A stretch of DNA of 64,000 nucleotides, from assembly GCA_003971905.1 (NCBI GenBank), contig RSEE01000020.1, forward strand, positions 620,001 through 684,000, given 5' to 3'. The translations under genes were made by a program, and so were the position numbers. Below are positions 38,377 to 50,831 of this stretch, piece after piece (positions within the stretch are counted from its first letter, which is position 1; every line of letters begins with the position of its first letter). This DNA comes from Moniliella sp. 'wahieum'. Taxonomy: Eukaryota > Basidiomycota > Moniliellomycetes > Moniliellales > Moniliellaceae. A model generated the notes under the pieces. That model saw only the letters and a list, made by a program, of their open reading frames with translations, had not been told where the DNA came from and searched no databases.

Positions 38377-39149
38377 GGCTGATCGCTACTCGCTGTGTGG
38401 CCCGCCCGGGCGGCTGCTCGGAACACCCACACAAGGCTTCTCTGCCCAGTCCATCATCCATCGCACGCTGCGGGCAGCCCCGGGCGCCAAGGCAGCTACT
38501 AGCCGCCAGCAGTCACCTAGTCCCCCCACACACTCATCCTCACGTGAGTAGTCAGCTACAGCGCGCTAGCCCAGGCTAGCCCCCTAGTCAGCCTAGTCAG
38601 CGCTGGGCTCAGCGCACTCTCAGTGATGAGATTCATCATGCATCATCCATCCATTATCCGCCTGACTGGGGCTGGGCGCTGAGGGGCTGAGCGCTCGCTC
38701 AGTTGAGCCTCAGCCGCTGAGGGCCTCGGCGGCTCAGCTAGCGAGGAGCTTCCTCCGCCCCTCCTCCTGCCTAGCCAGTCGCTCCGTCCATGCAACCTCG
38801 CTGTCAACGTGTCAACGCTGAGGTCAACGTTGAGTAGTGTTAGTGTGTTGTCAACTGCTTCTCTTACCCCACGCGTCTGCAGTCCAAGCGCCAAGATCAG
38901 TAACCTAGTAACTCCACTCTAGTGACTTTTAGGAGTGATCGGATGATCGATGACGGTTATCCCACACGACACGTGTCATCACATGCACATCACATCCGCC
39001 CGCTTGACAGCTCTGCGCCATCGGAAAATGGTTCGGCGCCATGGGAATTCGCTAAGTGTGCATTACATAAGCAGACACGCACTTGATTCCGTCGGCCACT
39101 GGCTGCGATTTTCGTCGCCACCGGCTCTGGACCCCTCCATCAGCCCAGG
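38377..39149. other. Divergent intergenic region, two-RRM gene / cwc21
   Basis: This 773-bp region holds two promoters. It is rich in short palindromes: CTCAGCGC, GCTGAG and GAGCGCTCGCTCAG near 38598-38720, and GTCAACG copies at 38812-38834. No gene is supported. Confidence 0.5.
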
Positions 39150-40091
39150 ATGTACAACGGCATTGGCCTCCGCACCGCCCGGGGCTCTGCTACCAATGGC
39201 CACATCCAATCCAACCTAGCCGCCCCACGTCCCCCGCGCATTCACCACTCCGGTGCGCGCGAACGTGAGCGCGCGCTGCCCGAGCGCGCACCAGATCCCG
39301 CACTGCTGGCCCACGAAGAGCGGCGACAAATCGAAGTGCGGTGCATGGAGTTACGCATGCAACTTGAGGAGGAAGACGTGCCCGACGATCAGATCGAACA
39401 GCGCGTTGCTTCGCTGCGCGAAGAGCTTCAATCGGCCCCAAGGGAGTACGATCCGAGCGAAGCCAAGGGCCTGCGATCCTCGGACGTGCACCGTCTCGCC
39501 GCTGCCAAGGACAAGGAGATGCACCGCTTTGCGTCCGCCTTGCGTATGCGCGATGACTACCGTCCTGGCGAGGCCTTTGAGGACGACTACCGGGACCGAC
39601 AGCGCGCTCGTCGCCAGGAGGAAAAGGAGACGCGTCATCGCGAATGGGAGGAACGTCAACGGGCCCGTCAAGCGGCCCAGAAGCTTCGGGACGAAGAGTA
39701 CGAAGCACGCATGGCTCAGCGCGCCGAGCAGGCGAACCGTCGCTCGGAACAGAGACTGGCACGAGAACGCCCAGAGGAGGCCATGTCCCACCTTGATGCC
39801 GAGCTGGACAAGATGGCGGCCGAACGGGCGCGTGCGTCCCTCCCTCAGTCTCGATCGCCATCTCGTTCGCGCTCCGTCTCGCGCTCTGCCTCGCGCTCTG
39901 CTTCACCCAGAGGACGGCGTGACTCCCATTCGGCTTCGCCTCCAAGGAGGTCTGGTTACCGCTCCCACTCTCGGTCAGAGTCGTACGACTCCCGGTCGCC
40001 ATCGCCGCGGCGCTCCTACTCTCCCCGTCGGTCCCCCTCTTATTCCCGCTCGCCGTCTCCTCGGCGGGACGGACGGTCGCGCCGGTATTGA
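39150..40091 (+). CDS. cwc21: Spliceosomal Cwc21/SRRM2-type protein
   Basis: The N-terminus MYNGIGLRTARGSATNGHIQ is the invariant start of Cwc21/SRm300, which contacts Prp8 and Snu114 in the catalytic spliceosome. The cwf21 helix pair follows (EERRQIEVRCMELRMQLEEE and IEQRVASLREEL). The rest is a charged helix (RDRQRARRQEEKETRHREWE) with a C-terminal RS domain (RSPSRSRSVSRSASRSASPR and similar). The 313-residue frame is unbroken and without introns, so it is a good control for sequence quality. The yeast protein is shorter (135 residues) and the human SRRM2 far longer; an RS tail of this size is normal for fungi. TGA is at 40089-40091. Confidence 0.95.
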   Translation: MYNGIGLRTARGSATNGHIQSNLAAPRPPRIHHSGARERERALPERAPDPALLAHEERRQIEVRCMELRMQLEEEDVPDDQIEQRVASLREELQSAPREYDPSEAKGLRSSDVHRLAAAKDKEMHRFASALRMRDDYRPGEAFEDDYRDRQRARRQEEKETRHREWEERQRARQAAQKLRDEEYEARMAQRAEQANRRSEQRLARERPEEAMSHLDAELDKMAAERARASLPQSRSPSRSRSVSRSASRSASPRGRRDSHSASPPRRSGYRSHSRSESYDSRSPSPRRSYSPRRSPSYSRSPSPRRDGRSRRY

Positions 40092-42005
40092 TTCTGGCTA
40101 CGCATGTTATACGTGTTTTTTCATCCCCTTGTGGATAGTGCCAAAGCAAGATCAATAGAAGGAGGAAAGAACGTGGAGGGGAACAGGGAGAAGGTCAGAT
40201 GTATTATTGCTTGTGGAACCACAGTTGGTGTCTTCGTTCGGTTCGAGGTGGGGAGGGCGAAGGCTTGAATTGCTGTTTAAGGGGGAAGAGTAGGTTAAAA
40301 TGCAAGGGATGCGTACAAAGAACAAAACGAAGCAAGGCGGATTGGGCTGTATAACTGGGACGATTGGATTGGAGCCGGCCTACGTTTTAATGTGAACACG
40401 GACGGGGGATAGGTATGAGATCTGAGATAACGTTACCCAGTAACCGGTAACCGGATAACCGCACTATTACATTGAGGTTTGCGTGTAGCTTTGATCTTGT
40501 CAATTGCATCGACATCGATATCGCACAGTCATCATATCTGCGGTTCACTATATAGAGTAGTTTCCCGTAGGTTTTTTGGATCCCGCTCGACTCGCGCTGG
40601 CGCTGGCTCAGGTTGGGTGTGGACAACATGCATGACATGCATGACATGCATGACATGCACATGATGAACTACGTGAGGGCGTATAGAAGGTGGTACTGTT
40701 GTGGGGGAAGCGTTTTCCATGTCATAGATTACCAATGCCGTTAATGCCGGGATGGGTGTCGGTGATCAATGATCGAATGATTGAAGCGATGCATGACACT
40801 AGTTACTACTTGACGTACGTACGGGTGGCGGTCCAGCGCACAGTGACGGTTCAACGTTCAACGTTCACGTTCAGACTCAAGTTCTGCGCTGAGCCGCTCT
40901 GCGCTCAGCATGCCTCTCCGCTTGGTAGAACTAGTAACTCGATTGTTTTCCTGTCTTGCACGCTGGACACCAAACAAACAAACTTCATATGTACCGCCCG
41001 GTGGCCACCGTTCCAGTTTCCAAGCTTGCATGGGGCGGGCTGCTAACGGAACACAAGGGCATAGAATTCATAGAAGTGCCCAGACCACTATTCTTCTTCG
41101 GCCGCCTTTCAGGTGTGATGCACATAATATGGCGAGCACTGAGCCTCTGCTGAGGGCTATACTCAGCGCCGAACGCATCGTTTGCATCGTTTATCGATCA
41201 TCGATCAGCTCGTTCAGGCGTTTTCATAGCACGAGGGCCTGAGGTCTGATATCCCCTCAGCGCTGAGGCTCAGCGTTCAGCCTGTAAAACACCTGAGAGA
41301 GGACGCCCGAAGAGGGTGTGGATCTGTGAGAACGTAGTGCCACAGCCGTCGGATACCACCGCCATATGACATGGACTACAGGATTGTCCGGGGAATGTAT
41401 GGGGGGAGGCTGAAGCAGTGCTTAGGCTTAGGCTGCTTGGCGCTTAACATGGTGGGTCTTTTGGTAGGAAATCTATACGACCTGGGGAGATTCGGAACGA
41501 GGTCAGAGATCTGAGATCTGAGAGTCTATTGTTGTGGACGCCACATAATTAAATGGCCCCTGGAGAGTTAAGCTTTAAGGTTCAAAACGTTCAACGAACA
41601 ACGATTGCTCCTTCAGATCTCAGATCTCAGAGCTTGAACGTCACGCATTGCACCCCTTACTCCCCCCGAGTATATACGCCTCTGCGTCTCTCTTGGACGC
41701 TTGGCGCTTTTGCTTTGATCCGGCCTTTCATTGGAATAGCGCGTGTAGCTACCAGTCGGTCGTTGGGACGTACCTGTGTGTACATACACCCCGCCCATCA
41801 TCAAACTAGATTAATCAGAGCACGGCGGATCCCCATCAGCGCATCAGCTGTCTGGATATGAGCCGTACTAAGAACTCAGTCACCCGTTAAGGCCTAAGGC
41901 CTAACGGCCTAACCCAACAGGCATACCCTACAGACCTCCGCCTCCTGATCAACACTCTCGCTTCGTCTCTCCCTCTCACTCATCTACCATCCACCACCGC
42001 CCTCC
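40092..42005. other. Intergenic region between cwc21 and the ankyrin gene
   Basis: About 1.9 kb with no supported gene. It carries an ACATGCATG microsatellite, AACGTTC repeats near 40850 and 41580, AGATCTGAG or CAGATCTCAG repeats (41500-41522, 41612-41630), and TTAAGGCCTAAGGCC near 41886. CTCAGCGCTGAGG palindromes lie near 41255. Confidence 0.5.
40626..40660 (+). repeat. ACATGCATG microsatellite, nearly four copies
   Basis: The 9-bp unit ACATGCATG is repeated at 40626, 40635 and 40644, with a partial fourth copy. It lies downstream of cwc21. Confidence 0.9.
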
Positions 42006-44630
42006 ATGTCCTCTGTGCCCCATTGGGCCATGTCCGCCTCTTCCAGTGGCACGGGCGGCATGGACATCGCCATTCCCTCCTCGGCTCCAAGAGCAGCTTT
42101 ACCCTTGCCTTATTTTCGCTCTAATTATCCGTCTCAGGGGTCGCACCAAGGACTGCACTCCCCCCAGCCTAACCGTCAGGGGGAGGGGATCCGTCAGGAA
42201 AGTGCCGCCCTCTTCTCCTCCCCTCATCGACCCTCTGGTGACCTCACCTCTCTTCAACCCACCCCTCACTCCGTCGCCATCGCGGCTCTCGCGGAGATCT
42301 ATCCACTGTCCGTTCCGCTCTTGCTTCAGGCATCTCCCCCAACCATTCTCATGGAGGAATCACTCTTTTGCATGCCGCCTCGGCCGCAGGGCACCAAGAC
42401 GTGGTCTCCCTCCTTTTGGCTCATGGCGCCAACCCAACTCTGCCGCGGTGGAATCCGACACGTTCCGCTTCCTCCCCTCTTCCGTCATCTGGTGTGCCCG
42501 CGGTGCCCCAGGGTGCTACTGCCCCCTCCATTTAGCGGTGGCCAACTCACACCCCAAGGTGGTCAAATTGCTGCTCGAAGCAGGTGCCCGGCCAGATGCC
42601 CTTGACGCCAATGGTACCACCCCACTCGAGTTGGCAAGAGAGGCTGCACGCGCCCTCCTCAACCAAAGCCACGAGCAATCTCTCCCACAAGGGAGGCACT
42701 CCCGTGCAAGAAGTCCATGATTGACTGTTCCGACGGCTTTGGTTCATCCTACTCTGTGATAGGCACCGATAATCCAACCCCTTCCTCCTCTTCCCTTGCT
42801 TCTTGCCGGAAAAAACTGAGCCCTGCGTCCTTGGAATGGAGCTATCCTCAGTCTTTTTCCGCCAAGGGAAGCGCCAACACGTTATATTCTCACTCCCCAT
42901 TCTCCTCCCCCAACCCCTCACCACCACCAAAAGTCACACAATCCTGCCCTACTTCGATCCATGCTGCTCACATACCCTCGAGCCCAGTCACCCCCAATGG
43001 TCCATTCTCCCCCCTCATCGCCTTCTCTTCAAAATCCAGCGTTCCCTGGTTCTTTCCTTCGTTCTTCCGCTTTCCCCCGCCCAGTTCCCAAGACACATCA
43101 TCATGAACTGGACTCCTCCGGCGTGTCCACTCTCACCCATCGCTCTGGCCCCTTCATCTCCTCCTCTCCCAACAGCAGTGTAGGCTCGGGGGCCGCGCTA
43201 CCCCTCTCGGTCAGGGGGGGCGATTCAACAGCGCCGACCGTCGCTACCGAGCATCACTGAACGGAAGGTCTCCATCTTGAAGGAGCCCCATTCGGCCTAC
43301 AACGTCGCCACCACATCCTGGCCTCGTGACGGACAGACGGCGGCGGACAGTATCAGTACTAAGGACGAGTGGGAAGAGTTGGCGTCGCACTCGCCTCCCT
43401 CTCGCTCTTCCCCACCCCCAATCGTGGGTGGAGCATGGTACACCCCCGTTGGCATGCCTGCCGGGCGATCGCCCTCTTCCGTTCCCAGGAAGCAGCACAC
43501 TACTCCTCGGAAGAGACGGGGTTCTCGACGAACCTCGCCAACGGTTTTGTCCCCTCCCCATCGCCAGGCTCACCGGGTTTAGGATGCTTACTTCCCATAC
43601 CTCTGAATCCTCTTTCGGCCTCGGCCCAAGCAGCAGCCATCCTCCAGCACAGCCCCACAGGGGAGACGCTAACGCACCAACTCGCGTCCTTGGGACAAGC
43701 GTTGCAGCGGGAACGCAATTCTGGCCCAAAGGGGTTTCTCCCCAAGACGGGGGAAGGCGATGGGCACCGCCTCTCGCCCCGGCCATGCGCTCGTCCTGGC
43801 GCGCTGCGCCACTCACCTCTTCTTTTGCCACCCTCGTTCCGCCGGCATCAGGTCTCGCTGCTCGTCGGGGCCATGGATCAGGCCCTGCCCCATTGCACCC
43901 GCCCCCCTCGCTTTCTTCGGGGAGTTCCAAATGGAAAGGCAACCAATCCCCCTGGAAACCGGTTGGTCCTCCGGCACCCGATTCCACCGAGGAGACTGCC
44001 ATTTTTGTCATCTCCGATGCCACCTCCCCGAATGCTGTGCCTGATGAACCCCACGTCACTTGGCGCCGGGACGTGCCGAGCTTGCGTCCGCTGCCTAATG
44101 TGATACCGATCGGGTCCGACGTCTCCCGTTCCTCGCCCGTATCGTCTTCCTACCCTTCCTGCATGCCAGAATTGGAGACGAGCGGCCCCAATCCCTGCCG
44201 GCCAGTCGTGCTACCCGTGACCATGCAGCCACTTCGTTCTGCGCCCGCTCAGTTCGCCGCACCATTTGGTAGGGGCGGCGCCAGCCGGTTCCGCCAGATG
44301 GAAGAAGGCGAGGGATCGATCTGGTCGCGTTCCTGGAGCGTGGGGGGCGAAGAAACGTCCTGTCTTCCGGGCCCGGCTCAGCCTACCCAACGCTTTCGTA
44401 CTGGCTCGATGGACGCTCTGCGTCCGCTGGCCAAGGCCTCCTTTCCCCTCCTCCGACGGTCCGAGTCAGCCACGCGGCCTTGGGAGGACGTGTGGACGTC
44501 CGAGGCGGATGAAGGTAGGTGCGCCACAAGTCCTGCTAAACCCTTCCGTTCCGCCTCGGCCTACCCCGTCATTCGACGGGTCAAGTCCGAGGCGCTCGGA
44601 GTGGTGCACAAGATGTTTGACAAGAAGTAG
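42006..44630 (+). CDS. Ankyrin-repeat protein with long disordered C-terminal region
   Basis: The N-terminal half contains ankyrin repeats: GGITLLHAASAAGHQDVVSL then LLAHGANP, and TAPLHLAVANSHPKVVKLLL with EAGARPDALDANGTTPLELA. These are standard TPLHxAxxxGHxxVVxLLLxxGA units. The remaining 500-600 residues are Pro/Ser-rich and probably disordered, ending with ASFPLLRRSESATRPWEDVW and RRVKSEALGVVHKMFDKK. Short RRSES/RRVKSE motifs could be kinase or 14-3-3 sites. No second domain is recognised, so the role is unknown; ankyrin repeats only indicate protein binding. The start MSSVPHWAMSASSSG is the first Met after a CT-rich leader. Frame changes occur in the repeat region and the tail. TAG at 44628-44630. 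Confidence 0.7.
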
Positions 44631-44879
44631 CCCCCTTGCTCTCCCCTCCTGAACGTTGAATGTTGAAGCCTCTATTGTCACCTGTATGGCACCCCGTCGC
44701 CTTTCCTTCAGTGCCTATTGCTGTCCCCTCTCTTTGTCCCACCTACCTACAACACGATTCTTTACGCTCTTTCGCGCCTGCATATATCCCTGCCTCCCGT
44801 ACTGATCCCCCCCCCGTCTGCACTAGTTACCCTCGTTATACATGTTTCCCCACCCTCAATTTCATGGAAAAAAGGAAGA

Positions 44880-47800
44880 CTACTCGGTCCCTACACTCTT
44901 CTTCCCCGCATCTCCTTCGGGCCAGGAAGGGTTAACGGGGCGTAAGTGTGGCTGGCAATCTGGACTGTAGCGGAGTCCAATGCGTGTGACCAACTGGGCC
45001 ACCCGGCGCACCAAGGCCGAGGGCGGCGCGGCGCGGTTGCGTTCCACCTCGCGCTCCAGCGTAGCATAGGCATCTAACCGGTGAGGCAGCTCGGGCCCGC
45101 GCTCCAAAGTGATTCGCAGCCCAGCACGTGCAGCTGGGACACAAGACAGCCCGCATGGGCGTACGCTGCACCAGGGGTCCGGGTTAGTATCTGATTCCCT
45201 CTAACCAAGAGGGAGTGGAGTGAAGGGATTGGAGCACAGGGGGTACATACCTTCTGCCGCATGATCCAGATACTGAGTTGCCTGGTCCCAATGCGCTCGC
45301 GCCATATCCTGCGCTGCCGACATGGATCCAGCGACACTGCTGGCCAACAGACCTAGTTCGACCTGGGCCAGATCGAGGTAGGCGCCAGCGCGTGTTTCCG
45401 GATTGGGGTCGATGCAGGCCAAAGCGGCGGCGGTGGGCCATTGTCGTACCACCCGCTGTGCCTGCGGGGCAAGGTGAGCAGCAGCCAAGGTACCCGCTGC
45501 CGAGAGCAAGATAGACCGTGCTTCCCTCCCATTCCCGTTCCCCCCCGCTTCGGATGCAGCAAGCGAGAGGGATGCCAGGTCGGCCAATCCGAGCGTGGCT
45601 ACATGTTGCCGTGCCCAGGGGATACCCTCGGCCAAGGCCGCGCCAAGGAGCTCGTCCTTTCTCGAGGACGGAGGCGGCAAGCCAGCCCAGACACGTGGGT
45701 TAGGCGCAAGTACATGGGGCGCAGGATCGAGGAGCCCTTGGTCCTGGAGGAAAGTAAGATCGCCCAGACGCTCGGCACGACGAGCCTGCAGGGCCAGGAT
45801 GCCACCTACACAGGCCAGCCAGCCGGGATAGGAAGGGTGAGGTAGAGCGCCGACGACCGTTGGATGCAACACTTGGCCTAGCGCAGAGGTATACTCCCCT
45901 CTCAGGGCCGTGCGACGCGCTGAGATAAGAAGCGCATCGAGTGGGGATGCAGTTTCGGCGGCTGCCCAGGTGGACGCGGTACTGCTGGGATTCGGGGGGG
46001 CACCCAACGCACTGGCCAAGGCGGCGGGAGGAAGGTCGGGAGAGGGAGGATGGGGTGCAGCGCCCAGGACCAAGGGGAAGAAGACCGCCGCAAGGCATGG
46101 GCCAGGAGTACATCGGATGCTGCAGTGTTCCCTACCACACCCCAGAGGTGAGCACGAAGTGCATCCGCTCGAACCGAAGTGCGGGCCACACTAGCCCGCG
46201 GCTCGAGGGGGAGCTTGGGCAGTGGTGGTGGGTGGTAACGGGTACGATGGAGGACCCGATCCCGGCTCCGGAGACAGGATGGCCGTTGCCTGCGCCCCGG
46301 CTCCGAGAAGCACGAGGGCGATGGGTGGAGGCATAGACCGCATGGACCCGGGCCCCCCAGAGCAGCGACCGCTCTGCAGGAGCTGAAGCCATGACGGAGA
46401 CAATGGGACCAGGGGAGGGGTTCGCTCCCCCGCCCCGCAAGCTGCGTGGCCAGGTAAGGCTGGTAAGAGCGTTCAACGCCTGGACAGGGCCAAGGGTGCG
46501 GGTATAGAAGTAGCCGAGCGAGACATGCCAGAGCGTCTCGCCGGAAAAGGGTGTCAGAAGAGAGAAATCCACCCCTTCGGGGGGAAAGCGAGCGGGGAAG
46601 GCACGCTGGGCCTCCCCTTGCGTATCAGTGGGTTGTTTTGTCTTGGAGGTGGGGCGGGTGTTGAGAGCAGCACATCGAGAGAGGAGAGCAGCACATAGGG
46701 CCATCGCATCCCGGTCCTGGGCCAAACGCGCGTGCGAAGAAGCCTCACGTGCCATCTTTGCTGCAACGCGGGCAACAGAGGAGACCTCTATTGGAACATA
46801 AGGCGAGGAAGTGGAGTCCTTTGGCCCTGACGAGAGCAATGGCGGAGGTGGGGATGAGAGCTGGAGCGCTGCCAGACCCATCTGAGCATAGTGGTGCAGT
46901 TCATGTTCTGATCCAGGTGGGACATAGTCAAAGAAGCTTCGTAATGCCTCGGGAGCGAGAGATCGGTCCCCCGACCAAAGGGATTGCACAAAGCGATCAT
47001 ACGCTGTCACTCGGGCTTCATACTCGCCCTCCTTCCGTGGATAGAAGGCCGCCAGCTCCTCGGCCCCTGGTTGGGCTAGGCGGTGCTGTGGGTAAGGCAC
47101 CATTTCATTGGGGTAATGGGAGAGTCGCCATGGAGGTCCGTACCGTCAGAATTGTCGCGAGATAATTTCAACGCGAAACAGGCGGGAGAGCAAGGCGAGC
47201 GGGACAGGGCGGGTAAAGGAGTAGAAGTCGACCAAGCTGGGGTCGCTTGTACCCAACGGCGCCAGATTTCGTAACGACGAGCCTGCCCGCTCGGGAAGAA
47301 GGCTCCATCTGAGCCGTGCCCTGCGTATCTGGACTCCGAGGAAGCTCCGAGTATAGAACGGCATAGATGAAGGCACCACAGACGCAGAAGAGGGCGTGAG
47401 GCCATCCCTTCCTCCCAACGCAGACACAGGGGCAGGCCGAATGGCCGCGTTGAAATAGGTTGTGATCCATGCTGAGGACATACCGGGTTTGGGCATGTGG
47501 TGCTCCTCGGTTGTTGTGGTGGCGTGGTCAATCCCGCCTGTTCGATTGCGAGAGGTGGAGCTGGCGCTGGCGTCGCCCATGTCGAAGAAGAACGTGTTAA
47601 GGTCGCGTTGTGTTTGAGTGAGCCGATGCGAGCAGAAACTGGCGCCACAACCGCAGCAGTAGTCAAGGCTAGGGCCATTGTCACTATCTTGGCATCTGGC
47701 AAAGCCGGACTGCTAGGCTCGGTTGAGGAAGCGGGGGCGGCAACCAGGAGGACACGAGCTGCATGGCACTTGCCCTTGGAGAGACTGGAGCCAGAGCACA

Positions 47801-48285
47801 GCATTTGTGTGGCAGATCCACTGCCGAGAAGTGGCGGACTGCAAAGAGCATGGCTGCTGCCAGTGCTTCCTGGACCAGGGAGCGAGAAATTGGGCGCTTG
47901 GGCCTCGCGTTGGCGGGGAGAGCAGAAGGGCCAGAGCCAGCTGGGGACGATGGGGGTTGGACATCGTCGAATGGGTGCCCGATGTCCGCTGTGGAAGGAG
48001 ACTGGCTGGATAAGGAGGAGTGGGTGGGACTGGAATGCGACGACTTGGGGCCATTTTGCTCGGCCACTGGACAGCCGCGTCGGCGGCGTCGGCGAGCCAC
48101 ACCGCGTTGGCCCCGACGGTGGCCACGTGCTGGAGGAGGGCAAACACGGCGATGCCATCGGGGGTGATGGCGCCGGGCTTGGCCGTGGCGGCGATGGACA
48201 TGGCGGGAGGCGGTGTGGTGGTGGATGTTGTTGCGGTCGGTGCGGTGCGCGGGGGAGCGCGTGGGTAGAAGTCACTCGGCTCCAT
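44880..48285 (-). CDS. apc5: Anaphase-promoting complex subunit 5-like protein
   Basis: The N-terminal MEPSDFYPRAPPR leads to AITPDGIAVFALLQHV, resembling the APC5 opening (ITPHxIxVxxLL). Midway, ALRSFFDYVPPGSEHELHHY with AQMGLAALQLSS, and SVARVAAKMAREASSHARLA with QDRDAMALCAALLSRCAALN match the conserved APC5 helical pair (HYAxLNLAxLHxxFG, EAxxxAxExxDxxCL). The rest is Ala/Leu-rich helix-turn-helix material consistent with TPR repeats. An intron near 45250-45180, with a TACTAAC branch, splits the last part. The tail ends RLDAYATLEREVERNRAAPP and on to a stop at 44880. APC5 is a scaffold TPR subunit of the cyclosome ubiquitin ligase. Many frame changes occur. The family call rests mainly on the central block. 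Confidence 0.65.
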
Positions 48286-48430
48286 ATTCACCCCGGCAAA
48301 CAGCAGCCCCCAGCGAGAAGAAGCGGAATGGGACACGCGCAGAGTGGGGGGAGTGTCCACGCCAGGCAGCCTCGCTATAAACGCTCCGCGCACCCTCCCC
48401 CCACCACCGCCACCACCACCGGCGCAGCGC
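48286..48430. promoter_or_regulatory. Short divergent region, apc5 / SIN3-like gene
   Basis: About 145 bp separate the proposed starts. It contains a CCACCACCGCC repeat at about 48401-48420. If the SIN3-like gene really begins upstream, the two genes would overlap. Confidence 0.35.
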
Positions 48431-50786
48431 ATGGGATGGTGCTGGTGTGTATCCGGCGATACGAGCGAATGCTGGGCTGCTCTGGTGCTGACACAACCCG
48501 CTGTGTGATCTCAGGCGCCACAGGATGCGCTTGCCTTCCTCAACCAAGTCCAGCTAGCCTGGCAGCTCGGCCAGGCGTTTCCCCAGCGTCCTTCGCCTTC
48601 TGTCCGATTTTGAGAATGGCGTGTGCGACGTGGCCAGCTTAAGTACCAAGTTCGTCGACTTGCTTCGAGTCATCCGAACCTCATTTCCAAGTTCCATGTA
48701 CTTCTCGCTCCTGCCGATTCCAATGACGCTGTGTCCCCTGCCCACTGCGCTACGCTCTGTCCGAACCCTGCGACACTTTTTACGCCACCTATCCCACTCC
48801 CTCTACCGCAGCTGGCATGATGGAGGTGCGCCCCGCCGTGTTTTGGGAACAGGTCCGACAGGTCTGGGCGATCCTTCGGTGTACACCGAGTTCCTTCAGC
48901 TTGTCCATCTGTACTCACAACACACGATTGATCTACCCACCTTCCTCGACCGGTCCGCAGCGTTTCTTGGAGGGGACCCAGACTTATGGGGTACATTGGT
49001 ATCTCTCGTGTCTTCTTCACCTCCTCAAACCACTATCCTCCCCGATTGAGCGTCTTAATCCTTCGTACCAGTTCCTCTCGGATTCTCGCGAACGCGCAGC
49101 CAAGTGCAGCGGCGGAGAGACGCACTGTAACGAAGTATTGAACGACGAGTGGTTTGCGGACCCTATTGCGTGGACGGATGGAGATGCGCTGGAGCCGTTC
49201 CGCAAAATTGGGCCGAGGAAGCTCTGTTTCGCACCGAAGAGGAGCGACATGAACTGATTTTTATCTCAACCGTCATTCGGCGAGCCATTCCTTTCTTCAA
49301 ACAGTTTATCATCTCATCGACGCCCTTCCGCTGAACGAGCAAGCGAGATATACTCTTTCCCCGACTTGGATCCCGGAGCTCGAACTGCATACATTGTCAC
49401 GATCAAGAAAGTCTATGGGCCACACAGTTTGGCCCGGCGGTGATTGACGCTCTCCATTTCACCTGCACAGACATCCCCACAATTTTGTCCCGGTTGCAAA
49501 AAAAAGGAGGCCGAGTGGTCCCAATCTAAGACGGAGTGGAACGTTGTCTGGAAGGAGGTGGAAGCTCGCTCTTTCCTCCCTTCACTTGAACACCAACTTC
49601 CCTCTTTCCAAAATAGAGACAGGAAAGCCATCTCCTCCCGTGAGCTCATGACTGAGATTGAGGTGCGCAAGGCTGAGCACTTACAAGCCGCAACTCTTCA
49701 GGAGTGGCACCTCCTCTACTCTATTGACGACCCTTCGGTTCTGGTGGATGCTGTTCAGCTTGTACTGGTTTTGTTGTCTCACGAGTGGGTCATGAACAAG
49801 ATCGACACGGCCAAGACCAAGGCTCTTTTTCGCGATTTTCTGGTCCGGTTTTTTGGTGTGCCAGAAGATATGTTTGCTCACTTGTCCCTTTTGGACAAAC
49901 TGGACCTTCCAGAGGCGGAGATGGGTCCCCACCAATCCAGTCCTGCCGTACCGGAAAATTACCGTTTATGGGACAGCCAAGGTCTACCACTTCATCCGCC
50001 TTTTGCACATTGCTTACGCTCGGTTGCTCAATTTAAACTAGCATGCCACAAACCAACAGCCCCTGGGCAACCCCAGCCAGGTCCTCGTCCCCTCCAAGGG
50101 CACGAGTATTCAGTGGTACTCAAGCTCAGTGAATATTGGCTTACTTCCTCCCTGTCCGAGACGGAGTATCTCGAGTCGGTGCGATTTCTATTCCCTCTTG
50201 ACGCATATTTGCTCTCCACTCTCGATCGGCTTTTGGGCAAGTTGCTCGTGCAGCCCAAGCCGTTGTGGTCGACGAGACTACCATGGACCTTCTTCCCTTT
50301 GCTCGTCAAGAGAATGCGCAAAATTCGCTTGCACAAGCTCTTGCCCGTACTACTGGTCATCTCTTCTCCATGTCGGTCCATGATGGCAAACTAGGAATCT
50401 CTCTCCTTTGCAGCCGGGGGGACGGGGACGACCGAAAGGATTTGGGCCTGAACCTGGACACACCCATCCTTCATGAAGACGCGTGGCTCTCCTACGTAAG
50501 GAGATACGCTTCTCCCGAGCCCACTTTACCCATCGCGCCTCCGTTCCTTCGGCGCAACCTGCGCCATTCTCAAGATGGCCATGATCCTTTGGGTACACGC
50601 TATCTCCATTGTTCTGGTCTTGTCTTTCGCATCGACTTGGTTTCCTATCGTCTCTTTTTCGAGGCTGGTTCGGAGGATGTGTTTGTGCGCCGTCGTCCTG
50701 TTTCTCCCTCGGGTTCTCGTTCATCACATATCAATCGAGAGAACCGCTTGAAGGACCTTCTGGCCACTCGCCTGGCCTCGTTCTGA
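48431..50786 (+). CDS. SIN3-like transcriptional corepressor
   Basis: A PAH-like module begins PQDALAFLNQVQLAW and contains ENGVCDVASLSTKFVDLLR and SHPNLISKF. A PAH3-like module follows, with SVYTEFLQLVHLYSQHTIDL then PTFLDRSAAFLGGDPDLWG. Next is the HDAC-interaction domain: LNPSYQFLSDSRERAAKCSG, NEVLNDEWFADPIAW and EEALFRTEEERHEL. QKKEAEWSQSKTEWNVVWKE is a Sin3 signature, and the C-terminal region includes YSVVLKLSEYWLTSSLSETE. Sin3 is the scaffold of Rpd3-type histone deacetylase complexes. The protein seems short at the N-terminus: only two PAH modules are seen. A start MGWCWC joined by an intron (GTATCC to CTCAG) is possible but unsure. TGA at 50784-50786, 45 bp from the convergent monooxygenase stop. 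Several frame breaks. Confidence 0.82.
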
Positions 50787-50831
50787 GTTCTGACCATCTT
50801 GTATACTGGCCAAGAAGAGCATTATGAAACT

